Part shown: piece by piece, positions 25,399-33,313 of the stretch
Numbering within the stretch: position 1 is the stretch's first letter
Layout of the letters: the number at the start of each line of letters is the position of its first letter
Source of the DNA: Thiosymbion sp942492625
GTDB lineage: Bacteria; Pseudomonadota; Gammaproteobacteria; Chromatiales; Chromatiaceae
DNA: 64,000 bases
Assembly: GCA_942492625.1 (NCBI GenBank)
Contig: CALOFM010000028.1
Span: forward strand, 1 to 64,000
Reading direction: 5' to 3'
Made by a program: the position numbers and the translations under genes
Notes under the pieces: generated by a model
What the model was told of the DNA's origin: nothing
What the model saw: only the letters and a program-made list of their open reading frames with translations
The model's database searches: none

Positions 25399-26286
25399 GT
25401 GACCGACAGATCCAATGATCCCATCTTCCCGGCGGGGCATTTCTATTCTCCCATCGCGGATACGACGGCACTGGCGCGGGACAGGCGGCGCATCTGGCCG
25501 GAAAGTCCGCACATTTCCGGCGTCGACTTCAACGACGCCAGCCATGTGGCGTTGCTTACAGAGGCATTTCCCAAGTTCATCCAGGACTACGACTATCCCG
25601 AGTCCGAGTCCGAGCCCGAGCCCAAGGCCAACGCCGGCGCGGCCGTGCCCAGCTTTTTCAGCGGTAACGACCAGTTCTCCTGGCTCGACGCCCGCGCCCT
25701 ATTCGTATTCTTGCGCCACTTTCGGCCGAGACGGATCATCGAAGTCGGCTCCGGTTTCTCCTCGCTGCTGATGGCCGACGTCAACCGGCGCTTCGGCGGG
25801 GGCGCCATCGAGATCACCTGCATCGAGCCCTATCCGCGGCAGTTTCTCATGGATGGCGTCACGGGGATCGCAAGGCTGGTGCGCCAGCCGGTGCAGGAGG
25901 TCGAGCACGCCCTCTTCGAGGAGCTCCAGGCCGGGGATCTCCTCTTCATCGACTCCTCGCACGTCGCCAAGACCGGCAGCGATGTCAATCACCTGTATTT
26001 CGAGGTGTTACCGAGACTCAAACCGCAGGTGCTGGTCCATGTACACGATATTTTCCTGCCCCACGACTATCCGCAAGCCTGGGCGATCGACGAGAACCGA
26101 TCCTGGAACGAGCAATACCTCCTGCAAGCGTTACTGATGTATTCCTCCGGCTTTCGCGTCCGGTTCGGCTGCGCCTATGCCTTCCATCGTTTCCCGGAGC
26201 TGGTGAGCCGTGCCCTGGCACTGCCTGGTGGTCGGGCCTTTGGCGGCGGGAGTTTCTGGATCGAAAGGCTGGGCTCGGGAAGTTGA
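25399..26286 (+). CDS. class I SAM-dependent methyltransferase
   Basis: A 295-residue protein with the class I methyltransferase motif RRIIEVGSGFSSLLM and an acidic strand end (ITCIEPYP), followed by GDLLFIDSSHVAKTGSDVNH, typical of the Methyltransf_24 group that modifies sugars or small metabolites. I chose GTG at 25399 because AGGAGG at 25386-25391 lies seven bases upstream; a longer frame from 25315 has no ribosome site. A hexanucleotide run at 25598-25621 encodes an acidic PESESEPEP stretch. It lies 178 bp after the HlyD gene and 3 bp before an acyltransferase gene, suggesting modification of a surface molecule. Confidence 0.75.
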   Translation: MTDRSNDPIFPAGHFYSPIADTTALARDRRRIWPESPHISGVDFNDASHVALLTEAFPKFIQDYDYPESESEPEPKANAGAAVPSFFSGNDQFSWLDARALFVFLRHFRPRRIIEVGSGFSSLLMADVNRRFGGGAIEITCIEPYPRQFLMDGVTGIARLVRQPVQEVEHALFEELQAGDLLFIDSSHVAKTGSDVNHLYFEVLPRLKPQVLVHVHDIFLPHDYPQAWAIDENRSWNEQYLLQALLMYSSGFRVRFGCAYAFHRFPELVSRALALPGGRAFGGGSFWIERLGSGS

Positions 26287-26289
26287 CGC

Positions 26290-27351
26290 ATGGCGCGCGA
26301 CAACAATTTCGATTTCATCCGATTGATCGGGGCCCTGCTGGTCATCGTCGGTCACTCGTTTGTGTTGACGGGCAGGCCGCCGCCGGCTCTGCTGGGCATG
26401 GGCGTGCACAGCCTCGGCGTGAAGATCTTTTTCGTCGTCAGCGGCTACCTCGTGACGGAAAGCTGGCTAAGGGATCCGAGTTTCCTCCGCTTTTTGATGC
26501 GCAGGTCGCTGCGGATCTTTCCCGCGCTTGCGTTTTGCGTCCTGCTGACGGTATTCCTGCTGGGCCCACTGGCGAGCGGATTGTCATGCGTCGAATATTT
26601 CACGTCCGCGGAGACCTACGACTACCTCAGCAACATTGCCCTCTACGTGCGCTATGGTCTTCCAGGCGTGTTCGAGGCGAATACTTTGCCGCGGGCGGTC
26701 AATGGATCCCTGTGGACGCTTCCAGTCGAGTTTGCGGCCTACTTGCTGCTTCCTTGTGTCCTGCTGCTGCTTCGCTTGCGGTGCGGAGGCTGGCTGGCAG
26801 GTCTGGTCGGCATCGGCTTCATCGGGACAGAGATCGCCACGCGCGGTGTCTCGGCCGCAGCCCAGCCCATCATCTATGCAACGGGCGTCATCTCCGGTCT
26901 TCAGCTCGTGGCCTATTTCGTTGCGGGCGCGGCCTATCGCGTCCTGCGGCTGGAGCGCTTCCTGAGCCTGCAGTGGGCTATGCTGCTGGTGCTCCTGGGC
27001 ATCGTGCTGCCGAGCGACGCCGGCACCCTGCCGCTACTCCAATACACGACTATTCCCTATGTGACATTGGCGTTCGCGATGCCCAGATTTCCGCGCTTCT
27101 CGTGGATATCCAAGGTTGGCGATTTCTCCTACGGACTCTACCTCTACGCCTTCCCAATGCAACAATTCGCCGTCGTCCTGATTGGAAGCGGGCACTCGGC
27201 CTACCTCAACATGGCCTTCGCGACGTCCACCTCGGCCATGTTGGCCGCGATCTCCTGGTTCTATGTCGAGCGCCCGACCCAGGTCCTGAAGCCGCGCAGG
27301 CCAACAAGCTTTCGCGCGCCGCTCGCGGCCAACGCCGAGGGCGGCGCATGA
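26290..27351 (+). CDS. acyltransferase 3 family membrane protein
   Basis: A 353-residue polytopic membrane protein of the acyltransferase-3 (OafA/YrhL-like) family, which O-acylates surface polysaccharides or related targets. Family features are NFDFIRLIGALLVIVGHS with the conserved Arg and His, KIFFVVSGYLV, and NGSLWTLPVEFAAYL. The C-terminal SYGLYLYAFPMQQ segment is also typical. It starts three bases after the methyltransferase stop and is probably cotranscribed with it. Confidence 0.9.
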   Translation: MARDNNFDFIRLIGALLVIVGHSFVLTGRPPPALLGMGVHSLGVKIFFVVSGYLVTESWLRDPSFLRFLMRRSLRIFPALAFCVLLTVFLLGPLASGLSCVEYFTSAETYDYLSNIALYVRYGLPGVFEANTLPRAVNGSLWTLPVEFAAYLLLPCVLLLLRLRCGGWLAGLVGIGFIGTEIATRGVSAAAQPIIYATGVISGLQLVAYFVAGAAYRVLRLERFLSLQWAMLLVLLGIVLPSDAGTLPLLQYTTIPYVTLAFAMPRFPRFSWISKVGDFSYGLYLYAFPMQQFAVVLIGSGHSAYLNMAFATSTSAMLAAISWFYVERPTQVLKPRRPTSFRAPLAANAEGGA

Positions 27352-27477
27352 TCAACCGGAACACGGCGACCGTTGCCGTTGCCGTTGAGCGTTCCAGTGC
27401 GCCTCGATCCCGCGTATATTGGGAGCGAGCGCGGTCACCGCAGGCGCCATCGTTTCGCCGATCGGAGGATAATGACC

Positions 27478-28755
27478 ATGAACAATAGCTTTCGGTATCG
27501 GAAAAGCGCCTGCGCGCTGGCCGGGGCGGTTTCTTTCCTCCTGATCGGCCTCCTCCCCTGCGCTCATGCCGGCGACTGGGGTGGCAACTTCGTCGACTCT
27601 GTAGGGCTGCATGCCCCGGCCAGGGGCGAGTTTCACCTGCTCGACGCCGTTGGCGGGCCAGGCGTCGTTCACGCCTTTCGCTACGGTCCCCCCGGAGCGG
27701 GTTGGCAGTCGGTTGCGGGGGACTGGGACGGCGACGGCATCGACACCATCCGCCTGTACGACCCGGCCACCAGCAGCTTTTTTCTCCGCGACAGCAACTC
27801 CGAGGGACCGCCCGATGCCGCCTTTGCGGCCGGCCCGGCGGGCCTCGGATGGCAGGCGCTCGCAGGGGACTGGGACGGTGACGGGGTCGATACCGTCGCC
27901 CTCTACGATCCGGCGCACAGCGTTTTCCACCTGACCAACGACCACGCCGGGGCAACGTCGGAGATTGCGTTTCTCTACGGGCCGGTTGGCCTGGGATGGA
28001 TCCCGCTCGCCGGCGACTGGGACGGCGACGGCGTCGACACGGTCGGCCTCTACGATCCCGTCGCTAGCGCGTTCCACCTGAGCAACAGCCGCACCGGGGG
28101 CTTCGCGGATTTCAGCTTCCTGTACGGTCCCGCTGGCTTTGGCTGGATTCCGCTCGCCGGCGATTGGAACGGGGACGGCATCGATACGGTCGGACTCTAT
28201 GACCCCGTATCGAGTGTCTTCCACCTGAAAAACAGTCACTCGGGGGGTTGGGCGGACAACTCCATCTTGTTCGGTCCTGCCGGCCTGGGTTGGGTGCCGG
28301 TAGGCACACCCCCTCAGCCCGTCGGGGGCTCGGATTCGGAGCAGTTGCGGCTGCTCCAACTCGTAAACGCCGCGCGGGCGCAAGGCCATGACTGCGGGAG
28401 CGAGGGTCTTTTCGAACCGGCAGCACCGCTGACGTGGAACGATTTGCTGGCCGCGGCCGCCCAGCGTCACTCCAATGACATGGCGCAAAGGGACTTTTTC
28501 AGCCACACGGGCTCCGACGGTACGGATGTGGCGGATCGCGTCACCGCGAGCGGGTACGACTGGTGGACCGTGGGGGAGAACATCGCCGGCGGCTATGACA
28601 GGGTCGAAGCGGTCAATGCCGCTTGGCTCGCCAGTCCCGGCCACTGCGCCAGTATTATGAATCCCAACTTCGAAGAATTCGGCTCCGCAATCGCCGAGAA
28701 TCCGGACTCCGATTACCGCATCTACTGGACCCAGGTCTTCGGCACGGCTTGGTAG
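27478..28755 (+). CDS. secreted CAP-domain protein with four DGD repeats
   Basis: A 425-residue exported protein with a signal sequence ending LLPCAHA. Residues about 75-275 hold four tandem 49-residue repeats, each with a calcium-binding-like acidic loop (AGDWDGDGVDTVGLYDP), plus a weaker first unit. The C-terminal 150 residues are a CAP/SCP domain (LLQLVNAARAQ, HSNDMAQRDFFSHTG, VGENIAGGY, SPGHCASIMNPNFEEFG). Start: GGAGG at 27464-27468 lies nine bases before ATG 27478 but only three before ATG 27472, so 27478 is preferred. Bacterial CAP proteins are secreted, mostly of unknown activity. The repeat half may bind calcium or mediate adhesion. No type I secretion signal is evident; Sec export is likely. 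Confidence 0.85.
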   Translation: MNNSFRYRKSACALAGAVSFLLIGLLPCAHAGDWGGNFVDSVGLHAPARGEFHLLDAVGGPGVVHAFRYGPPGAGWQSVAGDWDGDGIDTIRLYDPATSSFFLRDSNSEGPPDAAFAAGPAGLGWQALAGDWDGDGVDTVALYDPAHSVFHLTNDHAGATSEIAFLYGPVGLGWIPLAGDWDGDGVDTVGLYDPVASAFHLSNSRTGGFADFSFLYGPAGFGWIPLAGDWNGDGIDTVGLYDPVSSVFHLKNSHSGGWADNSILFGPAGLGWVPVGTPPQPVGGSDSEQLRLLQLVNAARAQGHDCGSEGLFEPAAPLTWNDLLAAAAQRHSNDMAQRDFFSHTGSDGTDVADRVTASGYDWWTVGENIAGGYDRVEAVNAAWLASPGHCASIMNPNFEEFGSAIAENPDSDYRIYWTQVFGTAW

Positions 28756-28799
28756 CCCTTGACCGCCTGCCCCATTGGAGCGACCGCAACGCCTCGTCA

Positions 28800-29700
28800 A
28801 TGCGCCACGACTCGGGAAACAAGATGCAGATTGCCAGGCTTTTCACCCGACAAACCATGTTCGTCGACGATGCGGACAGCCTTGGCCTGTCGGTCGAGGG
28901 GGTTTTCGAGCCGGACGAGACCCATTCCATCCTGGGTCTCGTACAGCCGGGCGATCGCGTGCTCGACGTTGGTGCCAATGTCGGCTACTACACGGTGCTG
29001 GTGGCCGAGCGCGTCCAGGCCACCGGTCGCGTCTTTGCGGTCGAGCCAAACGAGGCGAATTTTGAAATCCTTGACGCCAATACCCGCTCTTGGCAAAGCG
29101 AGGGACGCGTGCGGCTGTTCCGCAGCGCGCTGTCGGACCAGGCCGGATCGGCCAACCTGTTCCTCAGCCTCGCACAGTGGCGGCATGCATCGCATGTATT
29201 CGTCGGTGGTCTGCACCGACGAATCGGTCCCCGTGGCGGTGGTGCGGGGCGACGATCTCGGGCTTGCACCCCTGGACTTCATCAAGATCGACATCGAGGG
29301 GTTCGAGCCGCGTGCCCTGCGCGGGTTGCGGCAGACCCTGCAGGACTCGCCGCGGGTCAAGATCCTGAGCGAGTTCTCGCCGTTCTCCATCCTGGAGGCG
29401 GGGGCGTCGCCGCTGAGCTGGCTGCATTGGATGGTCGAGCAGGGATTCGTTCCGCTTGCGCTGTGCGACGGTCGGTGGAGCCGCCAGGCGTGCTCGGGCT
29501 TGTTCGATGAGGTGAATACCCTCGAACAGGTGGACTTCCCCGCTTTGATCCGATCGCTCGCCGGGCTCGATAACCCGACGATTCTCGAGCGGGTCGTGCA
29601 GGCCGGCATGGCCGCCGGCTATGATCGACCCATCCTCGAAAATCTCTTCTTTGCCCGCGCGCCGGACGTCGCGCCCATTGAACGCCTGGTACTCGATTGA
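28800..29700 (+). pseudogene. FkbM-family methyltransferase with a frameshift
   Basis: FkbM enzymes O-methylate sugars or natural products. The first part (from ATG 28800) has VQPGDRVLDVGANVGYYTVL, VFAVEPNEANFEIL and FRSALSDQAG. Near 29181 the frame changes by one base and continues as GMHRMYSSVVCTDESV, PLDFIKIDIEGFEPRALRG and the C-terminal region to 29700. Removing one C in the run cagtggCggcatg restores LSLAQWGMHRMY, the expected reading. Everything else looks intact, so sequencing error or a recent mutation are both possible. The gene is last in the plus-strand surface locus and is followed by a strong terminator. Confidence 0.8.
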
Positions 29701-29726
29701 TAGATTGACCTCGACAGAGCCAAAAA

Positions 29727-29751
29727 AAAGCCCCCGGTCTCCGGGGGCTTT
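29727..29751. terminator. bidirectional intrinsic terminator
   Basis: A perfect 11-bp inverted repeat, AAAGCCCCCGG-tct-CCGGGGGCTTT, sits between the convergent FkbM and RTX genes. It is preceded by a run of A residues (29722-29729) that gives a T tract on the minus strand. It should terminate both transcripts, the minus-strand RTX transcript most strongly. Confidence 0.9.
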
Positions 29752-29855
29752 CAGATCAAGCGTTAGCGCCGTGCTCGATGGGGTTGCACGGCCCGATGGC
29801 GTCCGTGCCAATGGTCGGCGTCCTGCCGCGGGGCCGCTCTACCCAGCCTAGCCTG

Positions 29856-31751
29856 CTAGGCGAAGTTGGCGGCCGTCAGGTTGGTGGAAACAACGGCATC
29901 AACGATGCCGACCAGTTCAACAGAGGCGATCGCGCCGATTGCATCCGTGGTCACATAATGCACAGCCGTACCCGCGGTGGAGGCGGCGAAGCCATTAGCA
30001 GCCGCGATGGCACCGCCAACGGTGTCGTCGTAGGCAATAACGACCGTGGCGCTGTTGCCCAGGTCGATCCAGCCAGCGGTCCTTGCGGCGGCCAGCTCGG
30101 CAAAGCTCAGAACGCCATCAGCGCCGGTATCAATGGCGGCTTGCGCGCCCCAAATCGCGACGTTCGCACCGCCTATCCCGAAGTCGCCTGGCAAAGCGAT
30201 CGTTCCGGCAGCAGCGGTAGTCGTCACCACAGGCGCGCCAAGGAAGGCGCTGACATTCAGTACGTCGACGCCGACACCCGCTGTCACCCCATCGGTAAAA
30301 CCGTAAACGATGTCGGCCCCGTTGGCGGCCAGGTCCGCCCCGAACACGACGGTGTCGGCCCCGTCCCCGACCGCGAAGGCGTCGGCCTCAACAGCGGCGA
30401 TAGCGGCAGTGATGGAGGCCGCGGCGGTGCCGGCGGAGACTTGATTCACGTTCATACCGAGGATATCGTTATCGGCGCCACCGTTGAAGGTGTCGTCGTT
30501 CACACCGCCAGCCAGGACGTCGGCGCCGGCGCCACCGTTGAGCGCGTCGTCCTGCTGTCCGCCCGCGAGTCCGTCATTGCCGGCATCGCCGTTGAGGGTG
30601 TCGATCGAAGCACCACCAGCGAGAAAGTCGCCATTATCTCCACCCGAGATGATGTCGGCGCCCAGACCGCCGCTCAGAACGTCGGCACCAGCGCCACCTG
30701 TCATGGTCAATGCGGCGTTGCTGACCGCGGTGCTGGAGTCGACGATCAAGTCAGACACAACGGAGGTCAACCCGGAGCCGTCAATGTTGGTGACGCCGGT
30801 GTCGCCCACGGTCGTGCCAGCAACAGTGACACTGCCCGCTGGCGCACCTTCGAAGTTCAGGTTCTGCAGGCCAGTCACGGTCCCCGGCACCAGGCCGACC
30901 AAAGTTGCAGCTGCTGGATTGCTAGCCGTTACGTTGAAGGTCTCGATGTTCGTGGTGGTGGAGACGAAGGTAGCGCCGGGCAAGTTCAAGGCGAGGTTCA
31001 TGACGTCGTTGTCGGTGGTCACGCCGTCGACCAGCGTGTCGCCACCGGCTATCGTGGCACTGGTAGCCGTGACGGTCTCGTTGGCGCTGGTGAACTTGAA
31101 GTCCGAGGGGATGCCGGTGCCGGCAACAACGTTGCGGATCGAACCGGCGGTGTCGGCGAAATCGATTCCAGGCGTGAGGACGAAGGTGTCGCCCGAACCG
31201 CTGCCGCTGGCCTGGATGATGGCATCGATGGCCGCCGGCGTCGAGACGTCACTGGTCGCGGTCACATCGGCGATAACCGCCTGGAGCTCCCCGATATCGG
31301 TTGCGTTGCCGCCGGCGACCACCGAGTAGTACTGGGCGACGGTGACCTTATTGGCGTAGGCCTGGGAGGCCGTACCCCATGCCGGATCGGTGAACGGGAT
31401 CGCCGACAGGGCCGAGACGGCATTGATGATCGCGTCGCCGCGGGACACGCCGGCGTTCAGCTGACCCTCGATCCAGGAGGCGGCCCAGGCCTTGTCCGCA
31501 GCGGCGACATCGGTGCCGACCAATTGGTCGATAAACTTGACGCCGAACTGGCCATTGGTCAGGGAGTTCGGGAAGAAGGCCGGGGCCTGGAAGGACGGGC
31601 TGCCCGCCAGGACATTGACGAGGGCCTGGATCGAGTTGCCCGCCTCGACGAAGTTCGTGAAATCGTTCAGGTAGACTCCGCCGGGGGCGGCGTCGTACAT
31701 GCCGACCGCGACCTGGACGAGGGCGTTCTGTTCTGCGAGTGTAAGTGCCAT
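29856..31751 (-). CDS. RTX-repeat surface-layer-like protein, probable type I secretion substrate
   Basis: A 631-residue acidic, Ala/Gly/Thr-rich protein with almost no Cys, Lys or Arg, typical of secreted RTX and S-layer proteins. Residues about 1-150 resemble the helical DUF4214-type region of such proteins (GVSRGDAIINAVSAL; YANKVTVAQYYSV). A beta-rich Thr-rich middle follows. Residues about 360-440 carry nonapeptide calcium repeats (GGAGADVLSGGLGADIISGG; LNGGAGADVL). An EF-hand-like loop (DTGADGVLSFAE) lies near residue 550. There is no N-terminal signal peptide, and the C-terminus is uncharged, both consistent with type I secretion by the exporter at 22-25 kb. The ATG at 31751 is preceded by a GGAG ribosome site. 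A large open frame on the opposite strand is a compositional shadow. Confidence 0.85.
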   Translation of the reverse strand: MALTLAEQNALVQVAVGMYDAAPGGVYLNDFTNFVEAGNSIQALVNVLAGSPSFQAPAFFPNSLTNGQFGVKFIDQLVGTDVAAADKAWAASWIEGQLNAGVSRGDAIINAVSALSAIPFTDPAWGTASQAYANKVTVAQYYSVVAGGNATDIGELQAVIADVTATSDVSTPAAIDAIIQASGSGSGDTFVLTPGIDFADTAGSIRNVVAGTGIPSDFKFTSANETVTATSATIAGGDTLVDGVTTDNDVMNLALNLPGATFVSTTTNIETFNVTASNPAAATLVGLVPGTVTGLQNLNFEGAPAGSVTVAGTTVGDTGVTNIDGSGLTSVVSDLIVDSSTAVSNAALTMTGGAGADVLSGGLGADIISGGDNGDFLAGGASIDTLNGDAGNDGLAGGQQDDALNGGAGADVLAGGVNDDTFNGGADNDILGMNVNQVSAGTAAASITAAIAAVEADAFAVGDGADTVVFGADLAANGADIVYGFTDGVTAGVGVDVLNVSAFLGAPVVTTTAAAGTIALPGDFGIGGANVAIWGAQAAIDTGADGVLSFAELAAARTAGWIDLGNSATVVIAYDDTVGGAIAAANGFAASTAGTAVHYVTTDAIGAIASVELVGIVDAVVSTNLTAANFA

Positions 31752-31849
31752 TGGAATGCTCCGATACGAGTTAATGGTTGTGTCTGCGACAGAGCCTCCT
31801 CAACAGAAGACCCTCGACGCCATGGTGCCAGACCGATGGCCCCGGGCCA

Positions 31850-31865
31850 GGTGATGCAGATCACA
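31850..31865 (-). promoter_or_regulatory. CRP/FNR-type operator upstream of the RTX gene
   Basis: On the minus strand the site reads TGTGA-tctgca-TCACC, nine of ten bases of the CRP consensus TGTGA-N6-TCACA. It lies about 100 bp before the RTX start codon and just after the stop of the TPR/beta-barrel gene. A membrane nucleotide cyclase gene lies just upstream (33310-35244). CRP-type activation by cyclic AMP is therefore plausible but untested. Confidence 0.55.
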
Positions 31866-31903
31866 CGATGGCAGCGAAAGCCGTTGCGCAGCGGCAACAG
31901 GCT

Positions 31904-33313
31904 TCAGCGCACGCCGTCCCAGCGCAGCCCGAGGTAGACTCCGGTCTGGCGAACGCCGAACAGGTCGAGGTTACTGCGTTGGTCGTAGGATTCGACGCGG
32001 GTGACCCAGCTCCACCCCTGGCCCAGAGAGTGCTCCCACTCGAGCCCGAGGTCGAGCGCCAGCATTTTACGTGGCGCACCCCGCAAGAGCAAGGGGCTGT
32101 AGCTCTCGTGGTCGGCGAAGTAGGCGGCGTTGGCGAACAGGTCCAAGGTGCCGCGGGGAAGGGCCCAACGGTGGGTGAGCCGCAGCCCGAATTGGTCGGT
32201 GTCGCCCCCGGCCCGCCCGTCCGGGACGAGCAGTCGACCGACGTAGGCGCTCCACTCGGTCGGGCCACATGCCAGGCGGCCGGTCAGCCTGGGCTGGATG
32301 CCGTCCAGGTAAGGGACGCCGAGAACGCCCCGTCCCTCGGCCACCGCGGTCCCTGTGTCCGACCAATTTTGAGCCAGTAGCGAGATCCGCGCCGCAGGGC
32401 TGCAGTTGTCCCCCGGCCAGCGGCGCTCCGCGTATACATCGAGCCCGAACCGGGTGCCACCGGACACTGCATCGAGGGCCTCGAGGGCGATACCGGCCAG
32501 GTTCAAGCGGGCAGACGCCCTGCGCGCATGCACCGCCTCCAACCGCGCGTAGGACAGGCGTCCATCCAATCCGTCCGGAGGGGCCCGCAGGCGCACCTGT
32601 GCGAGCAGGGCCAGGCTCGCCCCCCCGTCCAGGGTGAGGGACGGAGGCATGTAATCGACCGCGAGCACACCGAGCGGACCCGGGTTCGGGCGACTCTCGG
32701 GGGCCAGCGGCAGCTCGACCTCGGCCCCGGGGAACGTGAAGGTGAGACTCGAGGCGCTCGGGGCAGCGTTGCGGTTGCTGGAATAGCCGCCGAGCAGGGT
32801 CACCCTCCACCGACCCGATCCGGGGGGTACGGATGCCGAAGCGGATGCAGGCTCGGGATCAGGCTCCGGAAGCGGGGGGGCGAGACGCGCATCCAACTCC
32901 TCGAGGATGGCGGCAACAGAGGGCGGAAGACCGCGTTCGCGGCGCAACCCGGCGACGATGGCACGGGCGCCGGCGCGGTCGCCCAAGGCAGCCAGGGTGA
33001 GTGCATAGTCGATCAGGGCGCCGCCGTGGCGCGGCTGCAGCAGGATGGCGTGCTCCAGGTCCCGTGCAGCATCGAGATGACGGCGCTGGTGGTGCAGCAG
33101 GGCCCCGCGCAGGGCGTAGTATTCGGCATCGGTTTTACAGAGCGGCTCGGCGGCGTCGAGGCGCTGCAGCGCTGCCTCGCGGCCGTCCTGGCCCAGGGCC
33201 TGGAGGTTACCGAGATCCGGAAGCGGGCAGGCAGCCCGCACGTTGGCGCCCGGGGTCCCGAGCAGCAGGGCCAGGATCGCCGTGCGAACGACTGCATCTG
33301 TAGTCGATGTCAC
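31904..33313 (-). CDS. TPR protein with C-terminal outer-membrane beta-barrel
   Basis: A 469-residue exported protein. The GTG start at 33313 overlaps the cyclase stop (GTGA) and gives a signal peptide (TAILALLLGTPGANVRAA). Residues about 25-150 are TPR-like helices (AEYYALRGALLHHQRRHLDAARDLEHAILLQP). A Pro-rich linker (LPEPDPEPASASASVPPG) leads to about 290 residues of alternating strands ending LGLRWDGVR, as expected of an outer-membrane barrel. The layout resembles surface-lipoprotein-assembly-modifier-type proteins, but family membership is uncertain. It follows FecR-domain and CHASE2-cyclase genes in one coupled operon, so it may be the outer-membrane part of a sensing or export device serving the RTX protein encoded next. 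Confidence 0.7.
   Translation of the reverse strand: MTSTTDAVVRTAILALLLGTPGANVRAACPLPDLGNLQALGQDGREAALQRLDAAEPLCKTDAEYYALRGALLHHQRRHLDAARDLEHAILLQPRHGGALIDYALTLAALGDRAGARAIVAGLRRERGLPPSVAAILEELDARLAPPLPEPDPEPASASASVPPGSGRWRVTLLGGYSSNRNAAPSASSLTFTFPGAEVELPLAPESRPNPGPLGVLAVDYMPPSLTLDGGASLALLAQVRLRAPPDGLDGRLSYARLEAVHARRASARLNLAGIALEALDAVSGGTRFGLDVYAERRWPGDNCSPAARISLLAQNWSDTGTAVAEGRGVLGVPYLDGIQPRLTGRLACGPTEWSAYVGRLLVPDGRAGGDTDQFGLRLTHRWALPRGTLDLFANAAYFADHESYSPLLLRGAPRKMLALDLGLEWEHSLGQGWSWVTRVESYDQRSNLDLFGVRQTGVYLGLRWDGVR

Noticed and set aside
29778..31937. A 719-codon open frame on the plus strand opposite the RTX gene
   Set aside because: Its composition mirrors the repetitive Gly/Asp-rich RTX gene, it has no recognisable motif or ribosome site, and the minus strand has clear RTX repeats.
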